Source of the DNA: Rhodospirillaceae bacterium
GTDB lineage: Bacteria > Pseudomonadota > Alphaproteobacteria > DSM-16000 > Inquilinaceae
Direction of reading: 5' to 3'
Assembly: GCA_020638575.1 (NCBI GenBank)
Contig: JACKIH010000003.1
Span: 1,903,501 to 1,967,500, forward strand
Length of the DNA stretch: 64,000 nucleotides
Part shown: in pieces, positions 9,410 through 21,104 of the stretch
How positions within the stretch are numbered: position 1 is the first letter of the stretch
Layout: the number at the start of each line of letters is the position of its first letter
Notes under the pieces: model-generated
Databases searched by the model: none
Seen by the model: only the letters and a program-made list of their open reading frames with translations
Told to the model about the DNA's origin: nothing
Made by a program: the position numbers and the translations under genes

Positions 9410-10433
9410 GCATGTGTTCTTCGATCGCCGGCAGCTTCGCCACGATCCGCAATTCTACCTGGTTCGCGGCCGCGTCACACAGTGTGCCGAACGTCCCGAA
9501 CGCGCGGAACTGCTGCTGGCTGCAGTGGAGGGTGGCGGTCACCGCCCTGTCGTGCCCGGCGACTTCGGCCCCTCCCCGCGGGCGGCGATCCACACCCCGG
9601 AATACCTGGACTTCCTGGCAACGGCCTACGAGCACTGGCAGGCGCTCGGCGACAGCGGCCCGGAGGTGCTGGCCAACATCCACCCCAACCGCCACGGCCT
9701 CGGGCGCTCGCCGCACATCGTCGCGCGTGCCGGCTGGCACATGGCCGATCTGTCCTGCGCCATGGGACCGGACACGTTCGCCAGCGCCTGCGTTTCGGCC
9801 AACACCGCGGTGGCGGCGGCCCAGGCGGTGCTGGACGGCGAACCCGCCGCCTACGCGCTGTGCCGGCCGCCGGGCCACCACGCCTTTGCCGACATGGCCG
9901 GCGGCTTCTGCTTCCTCAACAACACCGCCATCGCCGCCCAGTGGTTGCGCCAGGCGGCCCCGCGGGTGGCGATCCTCGATGTGGACGTGCACCACGGCAA
10001 CGGCACCCAGGGCATCTTCTACGCCCGCGGCGACGTGCTGACGGTGTCGGTCCACGCCGATCCGCAGGTGCAGTACCCCTGGTACTGGGGCCATGCCCAG
10101 GAGCGCGGCAGCGGCCCGGGCGAAGGCTGCAACCTCAACCTGCCGCAACCGGCGGGCGCCGGAGACGCCGAAGTGCTGGCGGCCATCGAAACGGCACGGC
10201 CACTGATCGAAGCCTTCGCGCCGGGCTATCTGGTGGTGGCCCTGGGGCTCGATGCGTTCGCCGGCGATCCCCTGGGGCTCTTGTCCGTCACCACGCCCGG
10301 CTTCCGGCAGATCGGCCAGGCCATCGCGCGGTTCGGCCTGCCCACGGTGATCGTGCAGGAAGGCGGCTACCTGTGCGAGGAGCTGGGGGAGAACCTGGTG
10401 GCCACCCTGGCCGGCGTGGAGGAAGCGGCGTAG
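9408..10433 (+). CDS. class II histone-deacetylase-family acetylpolyamine amidohydrolase
   Basis: The 341-residue protein starts MHVFFDRRQLRHDPQFYL. It carries the zinc-amidohydrolase hallmarks: the paired histidines in RPPGHHAF, GFCFLNNTAIAA, the metal-binding DVDVHHGNGTQGIFY, and LVVALGLDAFAGDPLG near the C-terminus with the third metal Asp. This arrangement is that of bacterial acetylpolyamine deacetylases, which release acetate from acetylated putrescine or cadaverine. The 5' extension to 8901 in the same frame is antisense to the methyltransferase and is not used. Expression must start inside or very near the divergent gene, because no intergenic DNA exists. Confidence 0.9.
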   Translation: MHVFFDRRQLRHDPQFYLVRGRVTQCAERPERAELLLAAVEGGGHRPVVPGDFGPSPRAAIHTPEYLDFLATAYEHWQALGDSGPEVLANIHPNRHGLGRSPHIVARAGWHMADLSCAMGPDTFASACVSANTAVAAAQAVLDGEPAAYALCRPPGHHAFADMAGGFCFLNNTAIAAQWLRQAAPRVAILDVDVHHGNGTQGIFYARGDVLTVSVHADPQVQYPWYWGHAQERGSGPGEGCNLNLPQPAGAGDAEVLAAIETARPLIEAFAPGYLVVALGLDAFAGDPLGLLSVTTPGFRQIGQAIARFGLPTVIVQEGGYLCEELGENLVATLAGVEEAA

Positions 10434-10503
10434 GCAGGGGTGTTGCCGCCGGATTTGCCTGCCCGGCCCCGGCCCCGGCCCCGCGCGCCCACGCCCGCAC
10501 CTG

Positions 10504-10599
10504 CCCCAGTGCGCCACCGCCCCAGTGCGCCACCGCCCCAGTGCGCCACTGCCTCAGTGCGCCACCGCCTCAGTGCGCCACTGCCTCAGTGCGCCACTG
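10504..10599. repeat. six tandem copies of a 16-bp unit overlapping a stop codon
   Basis: The unit CCCCAGTGCGCCACCG recurs head to tail at 10504, 10520, 10536, 10552, 10568 and 10584, with C/T changes at two positions (CCTC and ACTG variants). The last copy contains the TGA of the minus-strand Na/Pi cotransporter. Because 16 is not a multiple of 3, gain or loss of units would change only the 3' untranslated part unless the break falls in the final copy. Just upstream is a CCCGGC-rich simple stretch. Confidence 0.9.
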
Positions 10600-12250
10600 C
10601 CGCGGTGTCTTTCAACCGGCTCGGCAGCAGGTCGCCGGACTGTTCCAGTGCCGGGTAGGCGCTGGTCACCAGATGGGCGTTGATCCGCCGGAGGTCGCGC
10701 AGGATGTCGAGGTGCAAGGCGCTGGTTTCGATGCTCTCCGTGCGGCCGGCGCGCAACCGCTCGAAATGCGCTTCGGTCGCTAGGCTTTCCTGGTGGCGGA
10801 CGAACTCCTTTTCGCGCATCAGCAGGCGGGCGGAGCGCAAGTCACCAGACATGAACACCGCGGCGGCCATGCGCTGGGTGGCACACAGGCGCTCCAGCAG
10901 GGCGGCGATTTCCTGTGCGCCTTCGGGCGAGAACGACAGCTTGCGCTGCACCTTCTTCGCCGCCGCGTCCATCAGGTTGCGGTCGATGATGTCGCCGACA
11001 TGCTCCAGGTTGATGGCGAAGGTCAGCACCTCTGAAATCCTCAGCGCGTCCGCCTCGTCCAGCGCCTCCAGGCTGATCTGCGTGAGGTAGCGCTTGATGG
11101 CGTCGTGCAGCCGGTCGAGCAGGTCGTCCTTGCGCCGGATCTCCTGCAGCAGCTTGCGGTCGTCGCTGCGGAAGACGTCGAGCGCGCCCTGCAGCATGGT
11201 CCCCACCGTGTCGGCCATGCGCAGCGCCTCCCGCGCGGCATTGGCGATGGCCACATGGGGCAGGCGCAGCGCCCCGGGGTCGAGGTAGCGCGCCGCCGTG
11301 GGATCGGCGTCGTCCGGCTTTTCCGGGAACAGCCGGACTGCCAGCCGCGCCAGCCACGGCAGCGGCCCGATGAACAGCGCCGCCATCGCCAGGTTGAAGA
11401 CCAGGTGGAAATTGGCGGCCAGCCGCGCCGGATCGGCCGACAGGTGGCCGAGTGCGGCAGTGATGGGGCCGAGCAGCGCTACTGTCAGCACACAGCCGAC
11501 GATGCGGTTGACCATGTTGCACACCGGCAGGCGACGGGCTGCCGGGTTGCCCCGCGGCCCTTCCAGCAAGGGGTTGACCGCACTGCCCAGGTTGGCGCCG
11601 GCCACCATGGCCACGGCGGCGGCGGGCGTGACGATGGCTCCCGCCGCCAGCGAGGCGATCAGCAGCACCGCCGCCACGCTGGAATGGGCGATCCAGGCGA
11701 ACGCCGCGGCGATCAGCAGTGCCAGCACCGGATCGGCGGTTACCACCGACAACAGCTCGCGCAGGACCGGAGAGCGCTCGGCCGGCGCCAGCGACGTCAC
11801 CATCAAGTGCAGCGCCAGCAGCATCAGGCCCAGGCCGATGGCAACCCGGCCCAGATCGCGTGTACGCGTACGGGCACCATGGCGAAAGCCGATCAGGCCC
11901 GCCATCAGCAGCAGCGGGGAGATGTGCGCCACGTCGAACGCCAGAAGCTGGACGATCAGCGTGGAGCCCACATTGGCGCCCAACATCACTGCCAGGGCTG
12001 GCGTCAGCGCCACCATGCCGGCGGCGGCAAACCCGGTGACCATCAGTCCCGTGGCGGTGCTGCTCTGTAGCAGCATGGTGATGCCGGCGCCGCTGAGGAA
12101 GGCGCTCCCGCGCGTTTTCAGCCCGGTATTGAGCGCCCGGCGCAGCCGCGCCCCGAAGGCCCGCATCAGCCCGCTCTGGACCATGTGCAGCCCCCAGAGC
12201 AGCAGAACCACATGGCCGCATAGCTCGATCAGAACGCCCGTGGCGTGCAC
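10586..12250 (-). CDS. Na/Pi cotransporter family protein with C-terminal PhoU-like domain
   Basis: The 554-residue protein has two inverted Na/Pi transporter repeats, each with the QSS signature type (LLQSSTATGLMVTG near residue 60, and AWIAHSSVAAVLLIA near 205). Both sit in a bundle of about eight membrane helices. A cytoplasmic PhoU-like helical domain follows (from about residue 335: AREALRMADTVGTMLQGAL, and LTFAINLEHVGDIIDRNL). It probably moves phosphate with sodium. The start is a GTG after GGAGGTGACCGATC. The stop lies inside a 16-bp tandem repeat. Confidence 0.88.
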   Translation of the reverse strand: MHATGVLIELCGHVVLLLWGLHMVQSGLMRAFGARLRRALNTGLKTRGSAFLSGAGITMLLQSSTATGLMVTGFAAAGMVALTPALAVMLGANVGSTLIVQLLAFDVAHISPLLLMAGLIGFRHGARTRTRDLGRVAIGLGLMLLALHLMVTSLAPAERSPVLRELLSVVTADPVLALLIAAAFAWIAHSSVAAVLLIASLAAGAIVTPAAAVAMVAGANLGSAVNPLLEGPRGNPAARRLPVCNMVNRIVGCVLTVALLGPITAALGHLSADPARLAANFHLVFNLAMAALFIGPLPWLARLAVRLFPEKPDDADPTAARYLDPGALRLPHVAIANAAREALRMADTVGTMLQGALDVFRSDDRKLLQEIRRKDDLLDRLHDAIKRYLTQISLEALDEADALRISEVLTFAINLEHVGDIIDRNLMDAAAKKVQRKLSFSPEGAQEIAALLERLCATQRMAAAVFMSGDLRSARLLMREKEFVRHQESLATEAHFERLRAGRTESIETSALHLDILRDLRRINAHLVTSAYPALEQSGDLLPSRLKDTAAVAH

Positions 12251-12514
12251 GATCGGTCACCTCCACCTTGGAAGGGTTTTAGATGTCTGGATGTCTCAAG
12301 CCATCATATATGAAGCTTTTGTTACAGACTGACAAGCGCAGCCCAGGTGGGGCAGCGGTCCGTGCGGAAGACGTACGGGCTTGCCGGCCGCCCGCAGAGG
12401 CCGCCACGAACGGCTGCCTGGCGATCGCCAGGCCCGCAACCCGCCGGGCGATTTCCACCGGCCGCGCAACCCACTGCGTCGCCGCCCCCGCCCTACTCCC
12501 GCACCACGCGATGA

Positions 12515-12546
12515 GCAGGCTGCAAATACGGGTTTGCAGCCTGCAA
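12515..12546 (+). promoter_or_regulatory. inverted repeat containing a LuxO-box-like site, TTGCA-GCC-TGCAA
   Basis: GCAGGCTGCAAA (12515-12526) and TTTGCAGCCTGC (12533-12544) form a perfect 12-bp inverted repeat with a 6-base centre. The right arm overlaps TTGCA-GCC-TGCAA (12534-12546), which fits the TTGCA-N3-TGCAA motif I recall for LuxO at Vibrio qrr promoters. It lies about 95 bases upstream of the -24 element at 12641, a normal distance for a sigma-54 enhancer, and near a gene encoding a LuxO-like activator. Binding is inferred from the motif. Confidence 0.5.
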
Positions 12547-12640
12547 AGCCACCGTTGCGAAATCGCACGAAAACCCTGGGGCGGCCCATCCACGGCGATA
12601 TAACTCATTGAAATATATAATCGACAATCCGGGCTGCCGG

Positions 12641-12657
12641 CTGGCACGAAGTTCGCT
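12641..12657 (+). promoter_or_regulatory. candidate sigma-54 (-24/-12) promoter
   Basis: CTGGCACGAAGTTCGCT matches the RpoN consensus YTGGCACGRNNNTTGCW at every fixed position except one (T to C in the -12 box). The GG and GC dinucleotides have the required 12-base offset. It points away from the Na/Pi transporter toward the 3' end of the luxO-like gene, so no protein gene lies downstream in that orientation. Predicted transcription start is near 12,668. Confidence 0.55.
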
Positions 12658-12667
12658 GAGGATCTGC

Positions 12668-12888
12668 GGATGCGGGATGCGGGCGGCCAAGGCGCCCTTC
12701 CCCGTCCAGGCGACGTCGACGTCCCAAGCGGCCCCGCATTGCGCGATCCGCATGGGTTCGTTGGAACTGGCAACCGACACCGTCGTTGAGCAATCACGAC
12801 GGTTGGAGTGAGGGTCGCGGAGGATCTCCGCGGCCCTGCTCTCTGCCGGGCGGCACACCATCCCTCCCCCACTGTGTCGCCCGGCAGT
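12668..12888 (+). ncRNA. candidate LuxO/sigma-54-controlled small RNA
   Basis: From the predicted start the transcript would fold three consecutive hairpins. The first is an 8-bp perfect stem (12779-12786 with 12796-12803). The second is a 12-bp stem with one G-T pair and a 3-base loop (12811-12822 with 12826-12837). The third is a 10-bp stem (12843-12852 with 12878-12887) closing a C-rich loop containing TCCCTCCCCC. That loop could pair with Shine-Dalgarno sequences, as in CCUCCUCCC-type alphaproteobacterial small RNAs. There is no T-run after the last hairpin, so the 3' end is uncertain. The hairpins could instead end the opposite-strand luxO transcript. Confidence 0.35.
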
Positions 12889-12954
12889 CCGCCGGCCCCG
12901 CAGACGACCGCACGACGCGACAGCGCGAAGCGGGCCGCGCGGGCGCCCGGACCG

Positions 12955-14388
<1,434 letters not shown>

Positions 14389-14390
14389 GG

Positions 14391-17510
<3,120 letters not shown>

Positions 17511-17880
17511 CGGGCATAGGTGTCCGTGTTGCCAGTTCAGGATGCCGACCGCTCGCAGACGCGACGTAATCCGCGGCCAGTTTCGCCCCGGAAGGCGAAC
17601 TGTCATCCCGCTGCAACACATGTACTGTCCGGTAGGTTAGGAAATCCTCTACGGCAATGCGTACCGCAATTGGTACCGTTTGCCGCAGCACAGGGGCCGG
17701 TTCGGTCAATGACAGACCAGCCCCAATACAGATCGCCCATCTGGACTCTTGTCTTGATGCCGCAACGGCTCTCGCCGCCCCGGCTGTGGCCCGGTCCCCC
17801 AAGGTGGACGCGGAGCGAGGGCCGGCCCGCTACAACCGGTGCTGGCGCCGGCGCCCCTGCAACCGCCGGCGGACCTCCGG
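17511..17880. other. 370-bp intergenic region
   Basis: This stretch separates manC (ending at 17881) from the kinase operon start. I see short open frames only, no repeats and no recognisable RNA. The minus-strand promoter of the kinase-luxO operon should be within the first 100 bases or so, but no clear -35/-10 or -24/-12 stands out. Confidence 0.5.
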
Positions 17881-19353
17881 CTACTCGGCCGCCATTCCCA
17901 CGGCACCCAGGATGGTGCGGAGATGGGCATCGTTGACGAGCACCACGTCGTCCTCGCCCAGGTAGCCGCCGCACTGCACTTCGATCAGGTGCAAGGGCAC
18001 ATTCGCCCGGTTTTCGATGCGATGGATGGCGCCCAGCGGAACATAGACGGTCTGGTTGGGGCGGACGTCGTACTCCCGGTCGTCGACGGCGACCCGGGCA
18101 ACGCCGCTCACCACCGTCCAATGCTCCGAGCGGTAGTGGTGATAGTGCAGCGACAGGCAGCCGCCGGGCACCACCGTGATGTGGCTGACCTGGTAGCCCA
18201 GACCGCCGTCGATCTGGCGTTGCGTGCCCCACGGGCGGTACGCGGTGGGTGACCGCTCAACCTCCTTCGCCCCCTCGGCGGCGAGCCGCTCGACCATCGG
18301 GCGGATCGCCTGGGATTGCGATTTATCGGCAACGAGCACCGCATCCTCGGTGGAGATGACCACCACATTGTCCAGGCCGACCACCGCGGTCAGACGCCCA
18401 TCGGTACGCAGATAGCTGTTGGTGGTGTTTTCCGCGACCACGCGGCCCAGCATCACATTGCCGTCGCCGTCGCGCTCTTCGGCAACCTCCCAGAGATCGG
18501 AGTAGGAGGAGATGTCGTTCCACTCGGCCGTCAACGGCACCACGGCCGCACAGTCGGTGTGGTCCATCACGGCGATGTCGATGGGCAGGCTCTGCGCCCT
18601 GGCGTAGGCGGCCCGGTCGAGGTAGATGGCCGGCCCGACCAGGTGGGCGATGTCCACCGCGCGGGTAACGGTCGTCACCATGTCGGGCTGCAGGCGGTTT
18701 GCCTCGTCCAGCAGGCGGGCGGTGGGGAAGTAGAACTTGCCGCTGTTCCACAGGATGTCACCGTCCGCCTTCAGAGCCTCGACGTCCGCCCCGCTGGGCT
18801 TGTCGAAGAACTGGTCGATCAGCCTGGCGCCGGGCACCACCATCGGCGCGCCCGCCCGGATGTAGCGGCCGTCGGTCTCCGGATAGGCGGGGTTCAGCCC
18901 GAAGGCGATCAGCATCTCCGCGGCGGCGGCCAGCTCCTTCGCCGTGTCCACCGAGCGCCGGAACCGGTCGTCGCCCCGCAGATGGTGTTCGGACGGCAGC
19001 ACCAGCAGATCGGACACCGGATGCCGCCGGGCGCACAGGATTGCCGCTGCCAGGATCGCCGGTGCGGAGTCCCGCGCCACCGGCTCGATCACGAACAGCG
19101 GATCGGCCATCCCCACCGCGCCGGCCTGGGCGCTCGCCACGTCCAGATAGGCGGCGTTGGTGACGATGATGGGCGGTGCGAAGCCGCCGTCGGCGATGCG
19201 CATGAGGGCGTGCTGGAAGGGCGAAAGACGGTCGGTGAGCGCCTGGAACTGCTTGGGCATGGCGACCCGCGACAGCGGCCACAGCCGCGTGCCGTCTCCC
19301 CCGGCGAGGATGACAGGTACGGTGGGCCGGGCGGTCGGGGGGGGCGTCGTCAT
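17881..19353 (-). CDS. manC: mannose-1-phosphate guanylyltransferase / mannose-6-phosphate isomerase
   Basis: The 490-residue bifunctional protein has an N-terminal nucleotidyltransferase domain (VILAGGDGTRLWPLSR, with D where most have S; MPKQFQAL). A C-terminal cupin isomerase domain follows (YRPWG, then GGCLSLHYHHYRSEHW and VYVPLGAIHRIEN). It makes GDP-mannose for exopolysaccharide or lipopolysaccharide. The start follows CAGGAGATACAAACG. The frame upstream of this is open only because of repeats. Upstream DNA contains 35-bp and 67-bp tandem repeats, which could affect its promoter. No other sugar-nucleotide genes are adjacent. Confidence 0.95.
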   Translation of the reverse strand: MTTPPPTARPTVPVILAGGDGTRLWPLSRVAMPKQFQALTDRLSPFQHALMRIADGGFAPPIIVTNAAYLDVASAQAGAVGMADPLFVIEPVARDSAPAILAAAILCARRHPVSDLLVLPSEHHLRGDDRFRRSVDTAKELAAAAEMLIAFGLNPAYPETDGRYIRAGAPMVVPGARLIDQFFDKPSGADVEALKADGDILWNSGKFYFPTARLLDEANRLQPDMVTTVTRAVDIAHLVGPAIYLDRAAYARAQSLPIDIAVMDHTDCAAVVPLTAEWNDISSYSDLWEVAEERDGDGNVMLGRVVAENTTNSYLRTDGRLTAVVGLDNVVVISTEDAVLVADKSQSQAIRPMVERLAAEGAKEVERSPTAYRPWGTQRQIDGGLGYQVSHITVVPGGCLSLHYHHYRSEHWTVVSGVARVAVDDREYDVRPNQTVYVPLGAIHRIENRANVPLHLIEVQCGGYLGEDDVVLVNDAHLRTILGAVGMAAE

Positions 19354-19586
19354 CGTTTGTATCTCCTGTTGGCCCGCCGGGGCAGGCGTTGACCCGGCCT
19401 GCTCGCAAACGCCGTACCAGGCCCGCGGCGCTGTCCCGGCCTGCGCGCCAAGTCCTTGAAAATAGGCGGAATATGCGAGGTAGGGGAGGCAATGCGACTG
19501 CCAGGCCAAGCCGAATCGCAGGCCTTGTGCTTGCCAATATGCAAAGGCGGAGTCGCGAACCGCAAAGCCTCCGCTCGGCCCCTGCA

Positions 19587-19726
19587 ATCGGCGAACGGCC
19601 GGCGATGGCGGGTGTTCCGCGATCGGCGAACGGCCGGCGATGGCGGGTGTTCCGCGATCGGCGAGGAGCCGGCCATGGAAGGAAGGCGGCGATCGGCGAA
19701 GTATTGGCGACGGCCAGACGCCGCGG
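19587..19726. repeat. 35-bp tandem repeat, two exact copies plus two degenerate
   Basis: Units start at 19587, 19622, 19657 and 19692 with ATCGGCGAACGGCCGGCGAT followed by GGCGGGTGTTCCGCG. The first two are identical; the third and fourth keep only the first part (ATCGGCGA). There are no spacers between units, so this is not CRISPR. It ends about 24 bases before the 67-bp array starts. Confidence 0.9.
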
Positions 19727-19749
19727 ATGCAAAAGGGCCGTCGCGGCAC

Positions 19750-20017
19750 GAAGGCTTCAGGCGGATGACCGCTACGGATACGCGAGGGTACGGACGCGAG
19801 GAGGCCGTCGAGAGGCGAAGGCCCCAGGCGGATGACCGCTACGGATACGCGAGGGTACGGGCGCGAGGAGGCCGCCGAGAGGCGAAGGCTTCAGGTGGAT
19901 GATCGCTAGGGATACGCGAGGGTACGGGCGCGAGGAGGCCGCCGAGAGGCGACGGCTTCAGGCGGATGACCGCTACGGATACGCGAGGGTACGGACGCGT
20001 GAAGGTACGGGCGCGAG
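19750..20017. repeat. 67-bp tandem repeat, four copies
   Basis: Copies start at 19750, 19817, 19884 and 19951, each exactly 67 bases apart. They begin GAAGGCTTCAGGCGGATGAC and contain GGATACGCGAGGGTACGG. Copies differ at only a few positions, and the fourth carries an internal partial duplication of the GGGTACGG part. The unit length is not a multiple of three, which argues against coding. It is a minisatellite-like array in the manC upstream region. Confidence 0.92.
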
Positions 20018-20389
20018 GAGACCGTCATCGCCCGTGACGCCATCGACGCACGAGGTCGTCCCACCCGCGAGACCCTCCGGATCGGTGGGCGTGCGACGCG
20101 TGAGGACCCCCAGGACGCAAAGGCGTCGGGCGCGCGAGAAGGTCCGGAATGGGCGGAGAAAACACGTGTTCGACCACGATCCGCCCGGCTCGCCTGCGCC
20201 CCTGCCGCCGCTCAAGGGCTGTGGGTTGGGGAGAGGCACGGAACCGGACTATGCGAGCCGGAGAGCCGCTCCCCGCCCGCGTCAAGGCGAGCCTTTTGAG
20301 CGCCACCCCGCCCGCTTCAAGGCGTGACTGTTCAGCCCAACCCCGCCGACGAGGGCGACTCTATATGTGTGGCATGGCCCCGGAAGCGC

Positions 20390-20400
20390 TGGCGCGCCCA
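20390..20400. other. candidate left attachment-site copy
   Basis: TGGCGCGCCCA equals the reverse complement of the last 11 bases of tRNA-Arg including its CCA (46065-46075) and has the same orientation, as expected for a direct repeat flanking an integrated element. Two further partial matches occur within the 63-bp repeats (20452 and 20515). The short match makes this tentative. Confidence 0.3.
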
Positions 20401-20452
20401 TTCGAACGAAGCTCGAGCACCCAATTGTCGAGAGGGCGGCATCCCTGAAGCG

Positions 20453-20578
20453 ATGGCGCGCCCCATCGGACGAAGTCCGAGCGCTTCTGACGAGGGCGAG
20501 GCGTTTTCGGAGAAAATGGCGCGCCCCATCGGACGAAGTCCGAGCGCTTCTGACGAGGGCGAGGCGTTTTCGGAGAAA
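20453..20578. repeat. 63-bp tandem repeat, two identical copies
   Basis: Units start at 20453 and 20516 with ATGGCGCGCCCCATCGGACG and are identical; a degenerate third copy lies just upstream near 20390. Each contains CGGAC-GAA-GTCCG, a short hairpin. Read on the plus strand they encode an in-frame 21-residue repeat starting MARPIGRSPSASD, leading into a 40-codon frame before mobC. The spacing being a multiple of three fits either coding or coincidence. Confidence 0.85.
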
Positions 20579-20701
20579 ATGGCGCACTTCGACCTAAATT
20601 CTTCGAACTCTCTATTTGAGACGTTGGAGGAGTGGGAACGCTATCTCGCATCAATGGACGCTGAGCGTCCGAGGTGCGGCGATGAGCGCTTTAGGCCGTA
20701 A
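20579..20701 (+). CDS. possible 40-residue protein overlapping mobC
   Basis: The frame starts MAHFDLNSSNSLFETLEEW and ends 20 bases inside mobC. It is acidic and looks helix-forming. It directly follows the in-frame 63-bp repeats, which could extend it by one or two 21-residue units. There is no good ribosome site, so it may be a chance frame; the protein-like composition is the only support. Confidence 0.25.
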   Translation: MAHFDLNSSNSLFETLEEWERYLASMDAERPRCGDERFRP

Positions 20702-21104
20702 ATTCAACGCAATAGCGGCAGACAAGGCGGCGAAGCCCAAATATCCGCCGCCGTTCTCCCTGCGCCTGGCGCATGAAGAACGCGCACGCCTGGAAGCCGA
20801 GGCGGCGGGCGAGCCGTTGGGTGCCTATGTCCGCAAGCGCCTGCTTGGCGACGCCGCAGTACCACGCAAGCGCCGGGGCAACAGCCCGGTCAAGGATGCG
20901 GAAGCCCTGGGCCGGGTCATGGGCGCGCTCGGCCAGTCCCGTCTGTCCGCCAACCTGAACCAGTTGGCCAAGGCGGTGAATACGGGCTCGCTGCCCGTCA
21001 CACCGGAAACCGAGGCCGATCTCAAGGACGCCTGCCGCGCCGTCACGGCCATGCGGGATGATCTTCTGCGCGCCCTCGGCAAGTCGCCGGGAGGCGGGCC
21101 GTGA
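20682..21104 (+). CDS. mobC: MobC-like relaxosome accessory protein
   Basis: The 140-residue protein has a basic N-terminus, a ribbon-helix-helix-like segment (PPFSLRLAHEERARLEAEAAG, LGAYVRKRLL) and the MobC family core (ALGQSRLSANLNQLAKAVNTGSLPVT). MobC proteins bind near the transfer origin and help the relaxase open the strands. It overlaps the relaxase start in a GTGA junction, so the two are translationally coupled. The transfer origin is expected upstream, in the repeat region. Confidence 0.85.
   Translation: MSALGRKFNAIAADKAAKPKYPPPFSLRLAHEERARLEAEAAGEPLGAYVRKRLLGDAAVPRKRRGNSPVKDAEALGRVMGALGQSRLSANLNQLAKAVNTGSLPVTPETEADLKDACRAVTAMRDDLLRALGKSPGGGP

Larger units (their letters stand above)
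12251..12954. other. 704-bp intergenic region without a convincing protein gene
   Basis: Several short frames are open on both strands, but none has a ribosome site with family-like composition. The region holds an AT-rich patch (about 12,600-12,625) and strong inverted repeats at 12515-12544, 12779-12803, 12811-12837 and 12843-12887. It also holds a near-consensus sigma-54 promoter on the plus strand. The left edge must also carry the promoter of the Na/Pi transporter gene. Confidence 0.7.
19354..20578. other. 1.2-kb non-coding, repeat-rich region upstream of manC
   Basis: It holds three separate tandem-repeat arrays (35-bp, 67-bp and 63-bp units, listed individually). Between them are GC-rich unique stretches without a gene I can support. 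Open frames in the 67-bp array appear in several phases because the unit lacks stops. The junction between chromosome and mobile island should be in the right-hand part, around 20.3-20.5 kb. Confidence 0.6.

Noticed and set aside
12279..12872. Open frames in the gap between the Na/Pi transporter and the luxO-like gene
   Set aside because: No ribosome site or family; the conserved-looking elements there are a sigma-54 promoter and hairpins.
19587..20017. CRISPR array suspected from regular repeats of 35 and 67 bp
   Set aside because: The repeats follow each other without unique spacers, and no cas genes are in the window.
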